A stretch of 30,096 nucleotides of DNA from DATEUP01 sp041485285 (GTDB taxonomy: Archaea; Thermoplasmatota; DTKX01; DATEUP01). The stretch covers positions 1-30,096 of the forward strand of contig JBGPJF010000025.1 in NCBI GenBank assembly GCA_041485285.1, written 5' to 3'. Numbering within the stretch: the first letter of the stretch is position 1; every line of letters starts with the position of its first letter. Shown here in pieces: positions 1 to 7,928 of the stretch. The position numbers were made by a program, and so were the translations under genes. The notes below the pieces were generated by a model. It was not told where the DNA came from. It made no database searches and was given only the letters and a program-made list of their open reading frames with translations.

Positions 1-78
1 ATCGATTACCAAGTCGTGGTCGCGGTTCATCGACCCGCTATGGGCGCGCTTCGGTTACCCGCGGAGCCAATGCTAGGC

Positions 79-1224
79 CTACGACCCGAGCCCAAGGCTC
101 CGCGCAATCACCATGCGCTGGACCTCGCTCGACCCCTCGCCGATCTCGGTGAGCTTCGCGTCGCGCAGGTACCGCTCGACGTTGTACTCGGTGACGTACC
201 CATACCCGCCGAAGATCTGAACCGCGCGGTTGGTGACGCGCGACGACGCCTCGCTGGCGTAGAGCTTGGCCATCGAGGCCTCCTTGCGAAACGGCCGCCC
301 CTTGTCCTTCAGCTGGGCCGCGTTCATGACGAGCAGGCGCGCTGCCTCGATTTCCATGGTCATATCTGCGATCATGAATTGAATCGCCTGGTGCTCAGCG
401 AGCTTCTTGCCGAAGGTGACCCGCTGTTTCGCGTAGGCGACCGAATCTTCGAGCGCGGCCTGTGACAGGCCGACGGCCATCGCGCCGATCCCGATGCGCC
501 CGGAGTCGAGCACTTTCAGGGTCGCCACGAAGCCTTCGTTCACCTCACCGATGCGATCGGCGTCGGGGACCCTCACATGGTCAAGGACCAGTTCCGAGGT
601 CGCCGACCCGCGCAGGCCCATCTTGTGCTCGTCCTTCGTCGCGTGGAACCCGTGTGCGTTGGTGGGGACGAAGAAGGCCGTGATGCCGTGGCTGCCCTTC
701 GAAGCGTCGGTGCAAGCGAGGACGACGACGCCCTGGGCCTTCGACCCGTTCGTGCAGAACATCTTGGAGCCCGAGAGCACCCAGTGGTCGCCGTCGCGCA
801 CCGCGGTCGTCTTGAGGCCCGCGGCGTCGGACCCCGATCCGGGCTCGGTGAGGGCCCAGCCGCCGATCCATTGCCCCGTCGCGAAGTGGGGCAGCCACCG
901 CTGCTTCTGCTCAGGAGTCGCGGCGACATTGATGTGGCCGCAGCAAAGCGAGGTGTGGCCGGCGAGCGTGAGGGCCGTGGAGCCGCACCCGCGCGCGACC
1001 TCCTCCATGATGATGGCCCACTCGACGCCGCCCATCCCGCCGCCGCCGTACTCGGTCGGGATCGTGGCCCCCACAAGGCCGAGCTTGGCGGCCTCGGCGA
1101 AGTTCTCGAAGGGGAACTTCGATTCCATGTCGATCTGCTGGGCGTTGGGCTTGAGCTGGCGGTCAGCGAATTCGCGCACCATCGTGCGCACCATCTGCTG
1201 TTCGTCCGTCAGTTTGAACCGCAA
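79..1224 (-). CDS. Acyl-CoA dehydrogenase family protein (381 aa)
   Basis: FAD-dependent acyl-CoA dehydrogenase, expected to introduce the alpha-beta double bond into an acyl-CoA thioester and pass electrons to an electron-transfer flavoprotein. The whole family length is present. The N-terminus has the usual LTDEQQMVRTMVREFAD helix; the mid-domain FAD/substrate segment WALTEPGSGSDAAGLKT and the C-terminal FGGYGYVTEYNVERYLRDAK segment are clear. The likely catalytic base is Glu363 in IGEGSSEVQ, the position used by short/medium-chain enzymes. The start is a TTG: the preceding GAGGGAGGGG is a strong ribosome site about six bases upstream, and the family N-terminus would be cut by using the first ATG (residue 11). 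It lies 24 nt after the DUF35-type protein, a partner often found with acyl-CoA enzymes. Chain-length specificity cannot be read from sequence alone. Confidence 0.95.
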   Translation of the reverse strand: MRFKLTDEQQMVRTMVREFADRQLKPNAQQIDMESKFPFENFAEAAKLGLVGATIPTEYGGGGMGGVEWAIIMEEVARGCGSTALTLAGHTSLCCGHINVAATPEQKQRWLPHFATGQWIGGWALTEPGSGSDAAGLKTTAVRDGDHWVLSGSKMFCTNGSKAQGVVVLACTDASKGSHGITAFFVPTNAHGFHATKDEHKMGLRGSATSELVLDHVRVPDADRIGEVNEGFVATLKVLDSGRIGIGAMAVGLSQAALEDSVAYAKQRVTFGKKLAEHQAIQFMIADMTMEIEAARLLVMNAAQLKDKGRPFRKEASMAKLYASEASSRVTNRAVQIFGGYGYVTEYNVERYLRDAKLTEIGEGSSEVQRMVIARSLGLGS

Positions 1225-1248
1225 CGCGACCCCTCCCTCACGGCACGA

Positions 1249-1563
1249 CTACCGCGGAAGCGCCCAAAGTACCTCACCGCGCTGTTCGAGGCGCACGGCC
1301 TTTCCCGTTTCGCCCGGCTCTTCGAGGCGCGCGAGCACGCGCACCGGGGTCTTCCCCTTGGCGCCCTCCGCAACCCGGACGACCGCCAAGTGAAGGGGCG
1401 CCTCGAGGCCCTCGGGCGTGACCTCCTCGGTGGTGAACGTTACAACGACGCCTTCAGGCTCGAAGTGCGCGGGGACCATGGCCCGCTGGCAGTCCGGGCA
1501 GTAGCGCCGGGGCGGGGCCACGGCGCGCCCGCAGCGGCACAACGAACCCTCGACTTGCGCCAC
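1249..1563 (-). CDS. DUF35-type zinc-ribbon/OB-fold protein (104 aa)
   Basis: Small acyl-CoA-associated protein of the DUF35 type. It has an N-terminal rubredoxin-like zinc knuckle, Cys9-x-Cys11 and Cys22-x2-Cys25 (YCPDC), followed by a beta-rich region that fits an OB fold (EGVVVTFTTEEVTPEG, LHLAVVRVAEGAKG, VRVLARLEE). In archaea and bacteria these proteins sit beside thiolases, HMG-CoA synthases and acyl-CoA enzymes and are thought to channel acyl-CoA; here the partner is the downstream acyl-CoA dehydrogenase, though no thiolase is in the window. The start is GTG, directly preceded by a 16-bp perfect palindrome (1565-1580). The first pair is C-x-C rather than C-x2-C, slightly unusual. Confidence 0.8.
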   Translation of the reverse strand: MAQVEGSLCRCGRAVAPPRRYCPDCQRAMVPAHFEPEGVVVTFTTEEVTPEGLEAPLHLAVVRVAEGAKGKTPVRVLARLEEPGETGKAVRLEQRGEVLWALPR

Positions 1564-1564
1564 G

Positions 1565-1580
1565 CGCGGGAATTCCCGCG
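1565..1580. promoter_or_regulatory. 16-bp perfect palindrome before DUF35 gene (candidate operator)
   Basis: CGCGGGAATTCCCGCG is a perfect inverted repeat ending one base before the GTG start codon (1563) of the minus-strand DUF35 gene. Fourteen of its bases (CGGGAATTCCCGCG) recur at 26119-26132, again touching an in-frame GTG. A repressor site is possible, but chance in G+C-rich DNA is not excluded. Confidence 0.3.
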
Positions 1581-1607
1581 GCGCCCTTTGAACCTATGCA
1601 GGCGGCT

Positions 1608-2654
1608 TCAGCCGGGCGGGCCCTCGGGCGGCGCATTCGCGCGGATGCGCGCGCGCAGGACGAGCTCGGCGGTGCGCAGCTGCTTGCGGTACGAGGCGAT
1701 GCACATGATCCCAAACACCCGCGAGAGCACGAGGCCGCCGGCGATCAAGGCGAAGGCGGTGTAGAAGGCCGCGTACTGCTCGTACACGAGCTTGCCCATG
1801 AGGAAGAAAGGCGGCCCGTAGCCGGGGCTCGAAAGGGTCCAGATCTGCCCGCCGCAGTCTTGGCCATTCCGGAAATAGCAGTCGTAGTCGTTGGCCATCG
1901 CGACGGCGGCGACTCCACCCACGGCGAAGGCCACCGGCAGCGCCCACGCGAGCACGAAGAGCAGGCGGAAGCGCCGCCTCGACTTCTTGCTGCTGCCGGG
2001 GGCGAGGTTCCGCAGGTACCGTGAGAAGAACGCCCCGAACGACGATGACGCGACGATTCCGGTCACCACGGCGACCCCAAGCGCGATGGGCAACGCGTAG
2101 AGGAATGTGGCGTTGCGTGCGTAGGTCGGTTCCTGCATGGCGATAACCACCGTGGCCGCCCCCCCAGCCATCAGCGAGATGACGCCGCGCCAGAAGTACG
2201 CCTCCGCGCGCTCGACCTCGCGCTTTTGGAGGACGCCGAGCTCGCCGCGCCCGATGTGCGAAGCCCGGATGCCGGCAAGCGCGTACCACCCTGCGATGAA
2301 GCAGAGGATGAACGCCAGGCTCCCGGCGATCCAGCCGACGATCGCGAGCACCCCGCCGTTCATCGATCCCTGCGTGGCGGCCGCCGGCCCTGCCGTGAAC
2401 AACGCGCCGGCGAGGGCCGCCGCGGCCGCAAGGGCGGCGTACTGCGCGAGGGCCATGAAAACGCTCGCCCATTGGAATGCGAGAAGTCCGCGCAGCGTCA
2501 TCTTGGCGCCGTTGCGGACCGTCTCAAGCTCGTTAACGCCAAACGAGGCCTGTTGCGTGGGCCGCGCCCGCTGTTCGCGCGGGAGCCCGCTCTCGCGGAC
2601 GGGCTCCTCGATGCCTACCGGGATGTACATGTCCGCGTTGGTTGCCCCAGCCAT
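1608..2654 (-). CDS. Multi-pass membrane protein, first of three tandem paralogues (348 aa)
   Basis: Unrecognised integral membrane protein. A soluble N-terminus of about 45 residues is followed by an amphipathic segment NELETVRNGAKMTLRGLLAF and then by about five hydrophobic spans (two closely spaced near residues 65-130, then YFWRGVISLMAGGAATVV, FLYALPIALGVAVVTGIVA, LLFVLAWALPVAFAVGG and a final FYTAFALIAGGLVLSRVFGI). A loop before the last span contains two Cys (DYDCYFRNGQDCGG) that could pair outside the cell. The ATG at 2654 is chosen over an upstream TTG because GAGGGGGG lies about seven bases before it. The order soluble head, basic motif, paired helices matches the next two genes upstream, so the three look like diverged copies. 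Possibly DUF973-like; that family name is a guess. Confidence 0.75.
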   Translation of the reverse strand: MAGATNADMYIPVGIEEPVRESGLPREQRARPTQQASFGVNELETVRNGAKMTLRGLLAFQWASVFMALAQYAALAAAAALAGALFTAGPAAATQGSMNGGVLAIVGWIAGSLAFILCFIAGWYALAGIRASHIGRGELGVLQKREVERAEAYFWRGVISLMAGGAATVVIAMQEPTYARNATFLYALPIALGVAVVTGIVASSSFGAFFSRYLRNLAPGSSKKSRRRFRLLFVLAWALPVAFAVGGVAAVAMANDYDCYFRNGQDCGGQIWTLSSPGYGPPFFLMGKLVYEQYAAFYTAFALIAGGLVLSRVFGIMCIASYRKQLRTAELVLRARIRANAPPEGPPG

Positions 2655-2768
2655 GCCCCCGTGTCCCCCCTCGCGCAACGACCGGCCGATTACGGCCCCC
2701 GCGGCTTCAAAAGGGTTGCGCCGCAACTACCTCGACTGCAACGCAGGGGTAGGTCGCGCGCGGGCGCT

Positions 2769-3782
2769 TCACGGCATCGCTGGCGCCACCGGCGGCGCCA
2801 TCGGCGGTGGGGCCTGGCCCGGCGGCGGTGCGTCCGGGTTGAACTGGCCGGACGCGATCATGTTCCGGGCGCCCTTTTCGGCCGCATTGACCTGCCGCAT
2901 GTAGATGAACGCCGTGATGATCGAGACGATGCCGACGAAGGACCCGATGGTGCTCACCTGGTCTGCGGCGTTCTGGTTCGTGAACGCGTTCGTGAACAGG
3001 AAGGCCGAGACCACGCGGACGCCGAGCGCGGCAGCCGCGCCGACCAAGGAAAGGAGCACGAACAGCTGCTTCATCTTCCGGCCCTCTTCCGTCATCAGCC
3101 CGCCCACGAGTTTTTGCATGACCTGCGCGACCGCGTACACATAGCCGACAAGGATGGCGCCCGAAGCGGCGGAAGAAAGCGCGAACTGGGAGGCGATCTG
3201 CTGGGCGGTCGCCCCGTTGGCAAAGAGCGCGGAAAGGCCGAACACCACTCCTACCACGATGGAGCCGACGTAAAGTCCGCACGCGATGACGAACCATTTG
3301 ACCGCGTCCTTCACGTTGGCGAGGTGGGCGTCCCCGAACTCGCGCTTCCCGTCGTTGATGTTGTAAATCCCGAGGAGCCCGAGGATGAACGAAACGAGAC
3401 CCAGCACGCCGGCGATGAGCGCCACGGCGACGATGGCCGCAAGGGCCCCCAATGCGTTGAGGACGGTCTGCGGGTTGGTGTTGTTGAAGGTGGACACGAG
3501 GCTAAAGGCCAACACCGCCCCGATGATCGCCATGGCGTTGAAGGCCATCACGCAGATCGTGCCATACCGGAGCCACTTGAGCCCCTCGAACGTCTTTTGG
3601 CCCGGCTGGTTCACGAAGACGGGAGCCATCACCATCGGGGGAGGGTAGTAGCCCATGGGTTGGGGGTAGTAGGGCATCGGCGGCGTGCCGTAGGGCGAGG
3701 GCACGGGCGGCATGGCCGGGGGCGGGGGGCCTGGAGGCGGCGCGGGCTGTCCTTGCGGGTTGGGCATTGGGTTCGGCGTCAT
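2769..3782 (-). CDS. Multi-pass membrane protein with Pro/Tyr-rich head, second paralogue (337 aa)
   Basis: Unrecognised membrane protein. The first 60 residues are a low-complexity Pro/Gly/Tyr/Met tail (for example PMPYYPQPMGYYPPPMVM), likely disordered and cytoplasmic. Six hydrophobic spans follow, beginning LKWLRYGTICVMAFNAMAII. Between spans lies GIYNINDGKREFGDAHLANV, a charged loop seen in DUF973-type archaeal membrane proteins, and later TEEGRKMKQLFVLLSLVGAA. Both loops have counterparts in the next gene (SHGMGEEHARTARRAVRLAY and TAQGRAMRKQFWQLSMGGTF), which shows homology. The C-terminus is again Pro-rich (NPDAPPPGQAPPPMAPP). It starts with ATG and a weak GGGGAT site. Expressed with its neighbours, it may form a hetero-oligomeric membrane complex; no enzymatic motif is visible. 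Confidence 0.8.
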   Translation of the reverse strand: MTPNPMPNPQGQPAPPPGPPPPAMPPVPSPYGTPPMPYYPQPMGYYPPPMVMAPVFVNQPGQKTFEGLKWLRYGTICVMAFNAMAIIGAVLAFSLVSTFNNTNPQTVLNALGALAAIVAVALIAGVLGLVSFILGLLGIYNINDGKREFGDAHLANVKDAVKWFVIACGLYVGSIVVGVVFGLSALFANGATAQQIASQFALSSAASGAILVGYVYAVAQVMQKLVGGLMTEEGRKMKQLFVLLSLVGAAAALGVRVVSAFLFTNAFTNQNAADQVSTIGSFVGIVSIITAFIYMRQVNAAEKGARNMIASGQFNPDAPPPGQAPPPMAPPVAPAMP

Positions 3783-3840
3783 CTACGGCATCCCCGAGGC
3801 CACCGGGGCGGCCTCACGCTACAGTACCGGCGGGTGGCCT

Positions 3841-4806
3841 TCAACCTTCCGCCCCGGCCGCGAGCGGCACCGCGGGAAGCTCGGCGTCGGGGTCATGCCC
3901 CCGTGTGGCTGCCATCGCGGCGGTCCCCCGTTCTGCTTCGCTGATTTGGCCAAGGAACACCGCAAGGGAAGCGGCCGATACCACCCCAACAAGGCCGAAA
4001 AGGTCGACGATCCCGAGGAGGAGCGTGCACACCATCGAAACGCCGACCGACGCGAATGTCCCCCCCATCGAGAGCTGCCAAAACTGCTTGCGCATCGCGC
4101 GGCCTTGGGCCGTAAGCAGCTTGCTGATGAGGGTCTGCAAGGCAAGACCGACGACGACATTGACCGCGATGCCGGTAATGGCGAACGTGACGGTAATGGC
4201 GAGCACCGCTTCGCGGGGTAGCTGACCGAGCGGCAAGCTGCCAATCCCGCTGCTGAAGTAGGCCCCGACCACGGCAAGGCCGACCAGGCCGCCAACGGCC
4301 CAGGTGAGGACGGCCAGGTACGCGAGGCGCACCGCGCGCCGCGCGGTGCGTGCGTGTTCCTCGCCCATCCCGTGCGAAGCATCCATGATGTCTTCGAAGG
4401 CGCTCCAACCAAACGCCACGGCGATCGCCTGCACGAGGAACGAGGTAAGCATTAGCACAAGGGCGGGGTAGAAGCTCAGGATTCCGGGTGGGGCACCCGG
4501 AGTAATCACGAGGTAAAGGGCGAGGGCGCCGACGGCGGCGGTGAGCCCTGACCCGCTGAGGGCCACGGCCGTGGCGAGGCGCAGGCGCCCGAGCCCGCGC
4601 AGCGTCTCGCGGCCCCGGTCGGGGTGGAGGAGATGGGGCACGGCCACGCCGGGCGGCACGGGAGGCAACGAGAACCCCCACGAGACGGGGTAGTGGTACG
4701 CGGGGCCAGCCCCATGGGGCGCCGAGGGAACTCCGCCGGACGCCGCAAGCGGCACCGAAGGCGCGGCCTCCTCCGGCGGCAGCGAAAACCCGCCCTTCGA
4801 GACCAT
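3841..4806 (-). CDS. Multi-pass membrane protein, third paralogue (321 aa)
   Basis: Unrecognised membrane protein and the promoter-proximal member of the three-gene set. Residues 1-65 are a Pro/Ala/Gly-rich soluble head. Six hydrophobic spans follow, starting after RETLRGLGRLRLATAVALSG, which matches the first span of the middle gene (KTFEGLKWLRYGTICVMAF). The loops SHGMGEEHARTARRAVRLAY and TAQGRAMRKQFWQLSMGGTF align with those of the middle gene. The ATG start has a good ribosome site (GAGGAGGGA, about six bases before). No catalytic residues or known transporter motifs are seen. Role unknown; tandem duplication and common strand suggest joint function. Confidence 0.8.
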   Translation of the reverse strand: MVSKGGFSLPPEEAAPSVPLAASGGVPSAPHGAGPAYHYPVSWGFSLPPVPPGVAVPHLLHPDRGRETLRGLGRLRLATAVALSGSGLTAAVGALALYLVITPGAPPGILSFYPALVLMLTSFLVQAIAVAFGWSAFEDIMDASHGMGEEHARTARRAVRLAYLAVLTWAVGGLVGLAVVGAYFSSGIGSLPLGQLPREAVLAITVTFAITGIAVNVVVGLALQTLISKLLTAQGRAMRKQFWQLSMGGTFASVGVSMVCTLLLGIVDLFGLVGVVSAASLAVFLGQISEAERGTAAMAATRGHDPDAELPAVPLAAGAEG

Positions 4807-5084
4807 TTGACGTCCCTCCTCGCGCTCCAGCTTGAGCTATTCACTCTCAAGGGTAAATGAAAGCCCCCCGCTCGTGAACGCCCAGGCTCACGCGGAGCCC
4901 GCGCCCAAGCGAACCTGCACCCTTATTACGCCGAAGCGTCGCTCCTCCGCTGGAAGCGACCTCCATGGCCCTCGACGTACTCGTCTTAGCGCCGCGGAGG
5001 ATCTTTTGTCCGGCGAAATAAGCCGCTAGAGGGCCCCGTGACGGGGAGCCCGCGCCGGCCGGGCCTCTTCGGCCCGGGCTCCAT
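4807..5084. other. Intergenic region between divergent transcription units, with a nested hairpin
   Basis: This 278-nt stretch separates the minus-strand membrane genes from tRNA-Cys/cysS. I find no convincing gene. At 5045-5082 it holds a nested inverted repeat: GGAGCCC (5045-5051) pairs with GGGCTCC (5076-5082), enclosing CCGGGCC-TCTTC-GGCCCGG (5059-5077; the two stems share bases and are alternatives at the right end). It ends two bases before the tRNA. An A+T-rich patch, GCGAAATAAGCC near 5012-5023, is the nearest TATA-like element to the tRNA, but it lies about 65 nt upstream, further than usual. Confidence 0.4.
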
Positions 5085-5157
5085 GGTGTGGTACCAGAGC
5101 GGCAAATGGGCTCGACTGCAGATCGAGATTCCGGGAGTTCGACTCTCCCCCACACCA
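5085..5157 (+). tRNA. tRNA-Cys (anticodon GCA)
   Basis: Full cloverleaf: acceptor GGTGTGG (5085-5091) with CCACACC (5150-5156), D-stem CCA/TGG with GCGGC loop core, anticodon stem CTCGA/TCGAG around the loop CTGCAGA (anticodon GCA at 5118-5120), a five-base variable loop, and T-arm GGGAG-TTCGACT-CTCCC. CCA is not encoded. The base after the acceptor stem is A (5157), so the discriminator is A73, whereas U73 is the nearly universal identity base of tRNA-Cys. The gene lies 32 nt before the cysS start codon on the same strand, so tRNA and synthetase are probably transcribed together. Confidence 0.9.
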
Positions 5158-5189
5158 TTCCCCTTAACGAAACCCCAGGAGGCGTGAGC

Positions 5190-6626
5190 GTGGCGCTGCG
5201 GATGTACAACACGCGCACTTCAAAGCTCGAAGAGTTTCAGCCCATGCGGGCGGGGCAAGTCGGGATGTACGTGTGCGGCCTCACGCCGCAGGACTTCACG
5301 CACGTGGGCCACGCGCGCGCGTATGTGGTGTTCGACACGGTCCGGCGGTGGCTCGCCCACAAGGGGTACCGCGTCCGATACGTGCAGAACTACACGGACA
5401 TCGATGACAAGATCATCAAGCGGGCGCGCGAGGCCAATGTGGAGCCAAGCGAACTGGCCGAGCGCTACATGGAGGAGTGCGAATACGACTTCGGCCGGCT
5501 GAACATCCAGCCGCCGGACATCCAGCCACGCGTCACCGAGCATATCGACGAGATCCTGGAGCTCGTGGGCAAGCTCGTCGACACGGCGTATGCCTACGCA
5601 ACGGCGGACGGCTCGGTGTATTTCCGCGTGAAGAAGGCGAAGACCTTCGGCACGCTCACGCACCAGAAGATGGAGGAAATGCGTTCAGGCACGCGCGTGG
5701 ACGCCGATGAGGCCAAGGAAGACCCGATGGACTTCGCCCTGTGGAAGGGCGCCAAGGAGGGGGAACCGTCATGGCCGTCGCGGTGGGGCAAGGGGCGGCC
5801 CGGCTGGCACACGGAATGCAGCGCGATGGCGGCGAAGTACCTCGGAGGGCAGTTCGACCTCCACGGCGGAGGCATCGACCTCATTTTCCCCCACCACGAG
5901 TGCGAGATCATGCAGAGCGAGGCGTATACGGGGAAGGTGCCGTTCGTGAACGTGTGGCTGCACAACGGGCACGTGACGCTGAAGGAAGAAAAGATGAGCA
6001 AGTCGCTTGGCAACTTCAAGACGATCCGCGAGGTGCTCGCGACCTTCCGGCCGGAGGAGCTGCGCTTCCACCTGCTGAACACGCAGTACCGCAAGCCGGT
6101 CGAGTGGAGCCCCGACAACCTGAAGGGCGACGCCGAGGCGTTCCGCCGCGTCGAAAACACGGTGCTCGAGCTGCGCCAGCGGCTGAGGAAGGCGAAAGGG
6201 GCGCAGGACGGGAAGCAGACGCGGGTGATGAAAGGAGCATCCGCCTCGATCGGCAAGGCAAAGCGCGCGTTCGGGGACGCGATGGACGAGGACTTCAACA
6301 CCCGCGACGCGATCGCGGCGCTTTTCGAGTTTGTGCGAGAGACGAACCGGTTCTTGGACGAGACCGAGGAGCTGTCGGTGCCGACCCTGAATGAGCTGAT
6401 GAACGCGTTCCAGGAGATGTTGGGGATCCTCGGGATCCGGGCCGGCGAAGATGCAGGCGTGAATGAGGCATTCCTGGACTTGGTCGACTACTTGGTGGAG
6501 TTGCGCGAGCAGGCGCGCAAGCGCAAGGACTTCCTGACTTCCGACTCGATCCGCGACCGGCTGGGCGGCCTCGGGATCGAAGTGGAAGACGGCCCCAAGG
6601 GGCCGACCTGGAAGCGCCGCGGCTGA
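5190..6626 (+). CDS. cysS: Cysteinyl-tRNA synthetase (478 aa)
   Basis: Class I synthetase that charges tRNA-Cys with cysteine in the cytoplasm. From the start GTG at 5190 the N-terminus reads MALRMYNTRTSKLEEF, typical of the family. The ATP-binding HIGH motif is HVGH (residues 38-41) and the second signature is KMSKS (268-272). The substrate-discriminating zinc site is complete: Cys29 in YVCGLTP, Cys210 in WHTECSAMA, and His235/Glu239 in HHECE. The C-terminal DALR helical region follows, and a short end (GIEVEDGPKGPTWKRR) closes the enzyme. GTG 5190 is preferred because AGGAGG lies seven bases upstream; the longer open frame would run into the tRNA gene. Direct charging by CysRS means this organism need not rely on the SepRS/SepCysS route. 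Confidence 0.97.
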   Translation: MALRMYNTRTSKLEEFQPMRAGQVGMYVCGLTPQDFTHVGHARAYVVFDTVRRWLAHKGYRVRYVQNYTDIDDKIIKRAREANVEPSELAERYMEECEYDFGRLNIQPPDIQPRVTEHIDEILELVGKLVDTAYAYATADGSVYFRVKKAKTFGTLTHQKMEEMRSGTRVDADEAKEDPMDFALWKGAKEGEPSWPSRWGKGRPGWHTECSAMAAKYLGGQFDLHGGGIDLIFPHHECEIMQSEAYTGKVPFVNVWLHNGHVTLKEEKMSKSLGNFKTIREVLATFRPEELRFHLLNTQYRKPVEWSPDNLKGDAEAFRRVENTVLELRQRLRKAKGAQDGKQTRVMKGASASIGKAKRAFGDAMDEDFNTRDAIAALFEFVRETNRFLDETEELSVPTLNELMNAFQEMLGILGIRAGEDAGVNEAFLDLVDYLVELREQARKRKDFLTSDSIRDRLGGLGIEVEDGPKGPTWKRRG

Positions 6627-6642
6627 GGCCGGGGATGGCGCG

Positions 6643-7920
6643 GTGACCGGGGCGGGCCAAGAGGCTATGTACGCGCGGCCCCCTAAGAGCGAGAAGGCTG
6701 GGATCGCCGCGACGGCCGACTACGAAATACCGGAGCCGGTCCCCACGGCGGAAATCGCCGAGCGCCTGAAGCGATTTCAGGCCGCGCTGCGCGAGCAGGG
6801 CGTAGATGTGGCGCTCATCCAGCAGAACTCCGACATGTTTTGGCTGACGGGGACGGTGGCGCAGGGCGTCGTGGCCGTACCCGCCGACGGCCAGGCCGTG
6901 CTGTTTGCGAAAAAGCCCGTGGAGCGGGCGAAGGAGGAGTCGGCGCTCCAACCGGTCGCGGACTTCGCGAAGGACCAGGTCGCGGCGCTGCGCGCGCGCG
7001 GAACCGACATCAACGCGCACCCGGTGATCGGCCTGGAGCTCGATGTCGTGCCGTACGCGTGGGTGCAGCGGAGTTTGAAGGCCAATGGCGCGGCGGAGTC
7101 GCACATGCGCGATGTGGGGGAGACCTTGCGCCGCGTGCGCGCGGTGAAGTCCGCCTGGGAATGGCGGATGCACCGGCAGGCCGCCGACATCCTGGACAAG
7201 ACCTTCGCGGAGGTCGACGCGATGCTGAAGGAGGGCATGCGCGAGATCGACCTCAAGGCCAAGATCGAGCACAAGATGCGGACGCTAGGGGCCCAGGGCC
7301 TGGTGCTCCAGCGGCGGTTCAATCAGGAGCCGTTCCAGGGGCACGTGCTCTCGGGCGATTCGGCCTGCCTCTTCAGCTACCAGGACAGCGCGATGGGCGG
7401 GCCGGGCATCTCGAGGAGGTACCCGCAGGACGCGGGGATGAAGCGGATCCGGCGGGGCGAGCCGATCGTCGTGGACCTCGCCAACGCCTACAATGGGTAC
7501 CTTGCCGACGAAACACGGACCTTCGCGCTCGGCAGCCTCCCGATGGAGCTCAAAGACCGCTATGAATTCACGGTACAGCTCCTCGATGCGATGCGCAAGA
7601 AGCTCGTGCCGGGGGCCGACGGCTCCGCGCTGTTCGCCTTTGCCGAGGAGGAGTGCGCCAAGAGGGGCTTGGCGGAGAACCTCGGGGGCCTCGGGGCCGA
7701 GCGCGTGTCGTTCATCGGCCACGGAATTGGCATCGAGCTCGACGAACTGCCGGTGCTGGCGCGGGGAATTACCTCCAAGGTGGAGCAGGGCCAGGTGGTG
7801 GCCGTGGAGCCCAAGCTCGTGTTCAAGGATGTCGGCATGGTGGGCGTGGAAGACTCGCATTTCATCCACGAAAGCGGGGCCGAGGTGTTTACGAAGGCGA
7901 AGTACGATACGTTGGGGTAG
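6643..7920 (+). CDS. M24-family metallopeptidase, Xaa-Pro peptidase-like (425 aa)
   Basis: Pita-bread-fold metalloenzyme of the Xaa-Pro aminopeptidase/dipeptidase group. Residues about 35-170 form the creatinase-like N-terminal domain (LKRFQAALREQGVDVALIQQ; MFWLTGTVAQG). The catalytic domain keeps all five metal ligands: Asp278 and Asp289 in VVDLANAYNGYLADETRTF, His360 in IGHGIGIELDELP, Glu389 in VAVEPK and Glu403 in GVEDSHF. A dinuclear-metal peptidase is therefore likely, cutting N-terminal residues next to proline; creatinase-type activity is less likely. The GTG at 6643 lies 16 nt after cysS. An ATG at 6667 (residue 9) is an alternative start, as the conserved region begins later. Probably part of the cysS operon; no functional link to cysteine is evident. 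Confidence 0.92.
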   Translation: MTGAGQEAMYARPPKSEKAGIAATADYEIPEPVPTAEIAERLKRFQAALREQGVDVALIQQNSDMFWLTGTVAQGVVAVPADGQAVLFAKKPVERAKEESALQPVADFAKDQVAALRARGTDINAHPVIGLELDVVPYAWVQRSLKANGAAESHMRDVGETLRRVRAVKSAWEWRMHRQAADILDKTFAEVDAMLKEGMREIDLKAKIEHKMRTLGAQGLVLQRRFNQEPFQGHVLSGDSACLFSYQDSAMGGPGISRRYPQDAGMKRIRRGEPIVVDLANAYNGYLADETRTFALGSLPMELKDRYEFTVQLLDAMRKKLVPGADGSALFAFAEEECAKRGLAENLGGLGAERVSFIGHGIGIELDELPVLARGITSKVEQGQVVAVEPKLVFKDVGMVGVEDSHFIHESGAEVFTKAKYDTLG

Positions 7921-7928
7921 GCGGAAAA

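Noticed and set aside
1..78. Possible end of another gene at the left edge
   Set aside because: No frame here shows a recognisable protein end; the plus-strand frame starting at 16 is antisense to the acyl-CoA dehydrogenase.
577..1764. Long plus-strand open frame of about 395 codons
   Set aside because: It is antisense to the acyl-CoA dehydrogenase and DUF35 genes, whose motifs are unmistakable; its translation is Arg/Gly/His-rich without domains, as expected for a shadow in G+C-rich DNA.
2226..3944. Long plus-strand open frame of about 572 codons
   Set aside because: It is antisense to two membrane protein genes and gives a low-complexity Arg/His/Asp-rich product without hydrophobic core or motif.
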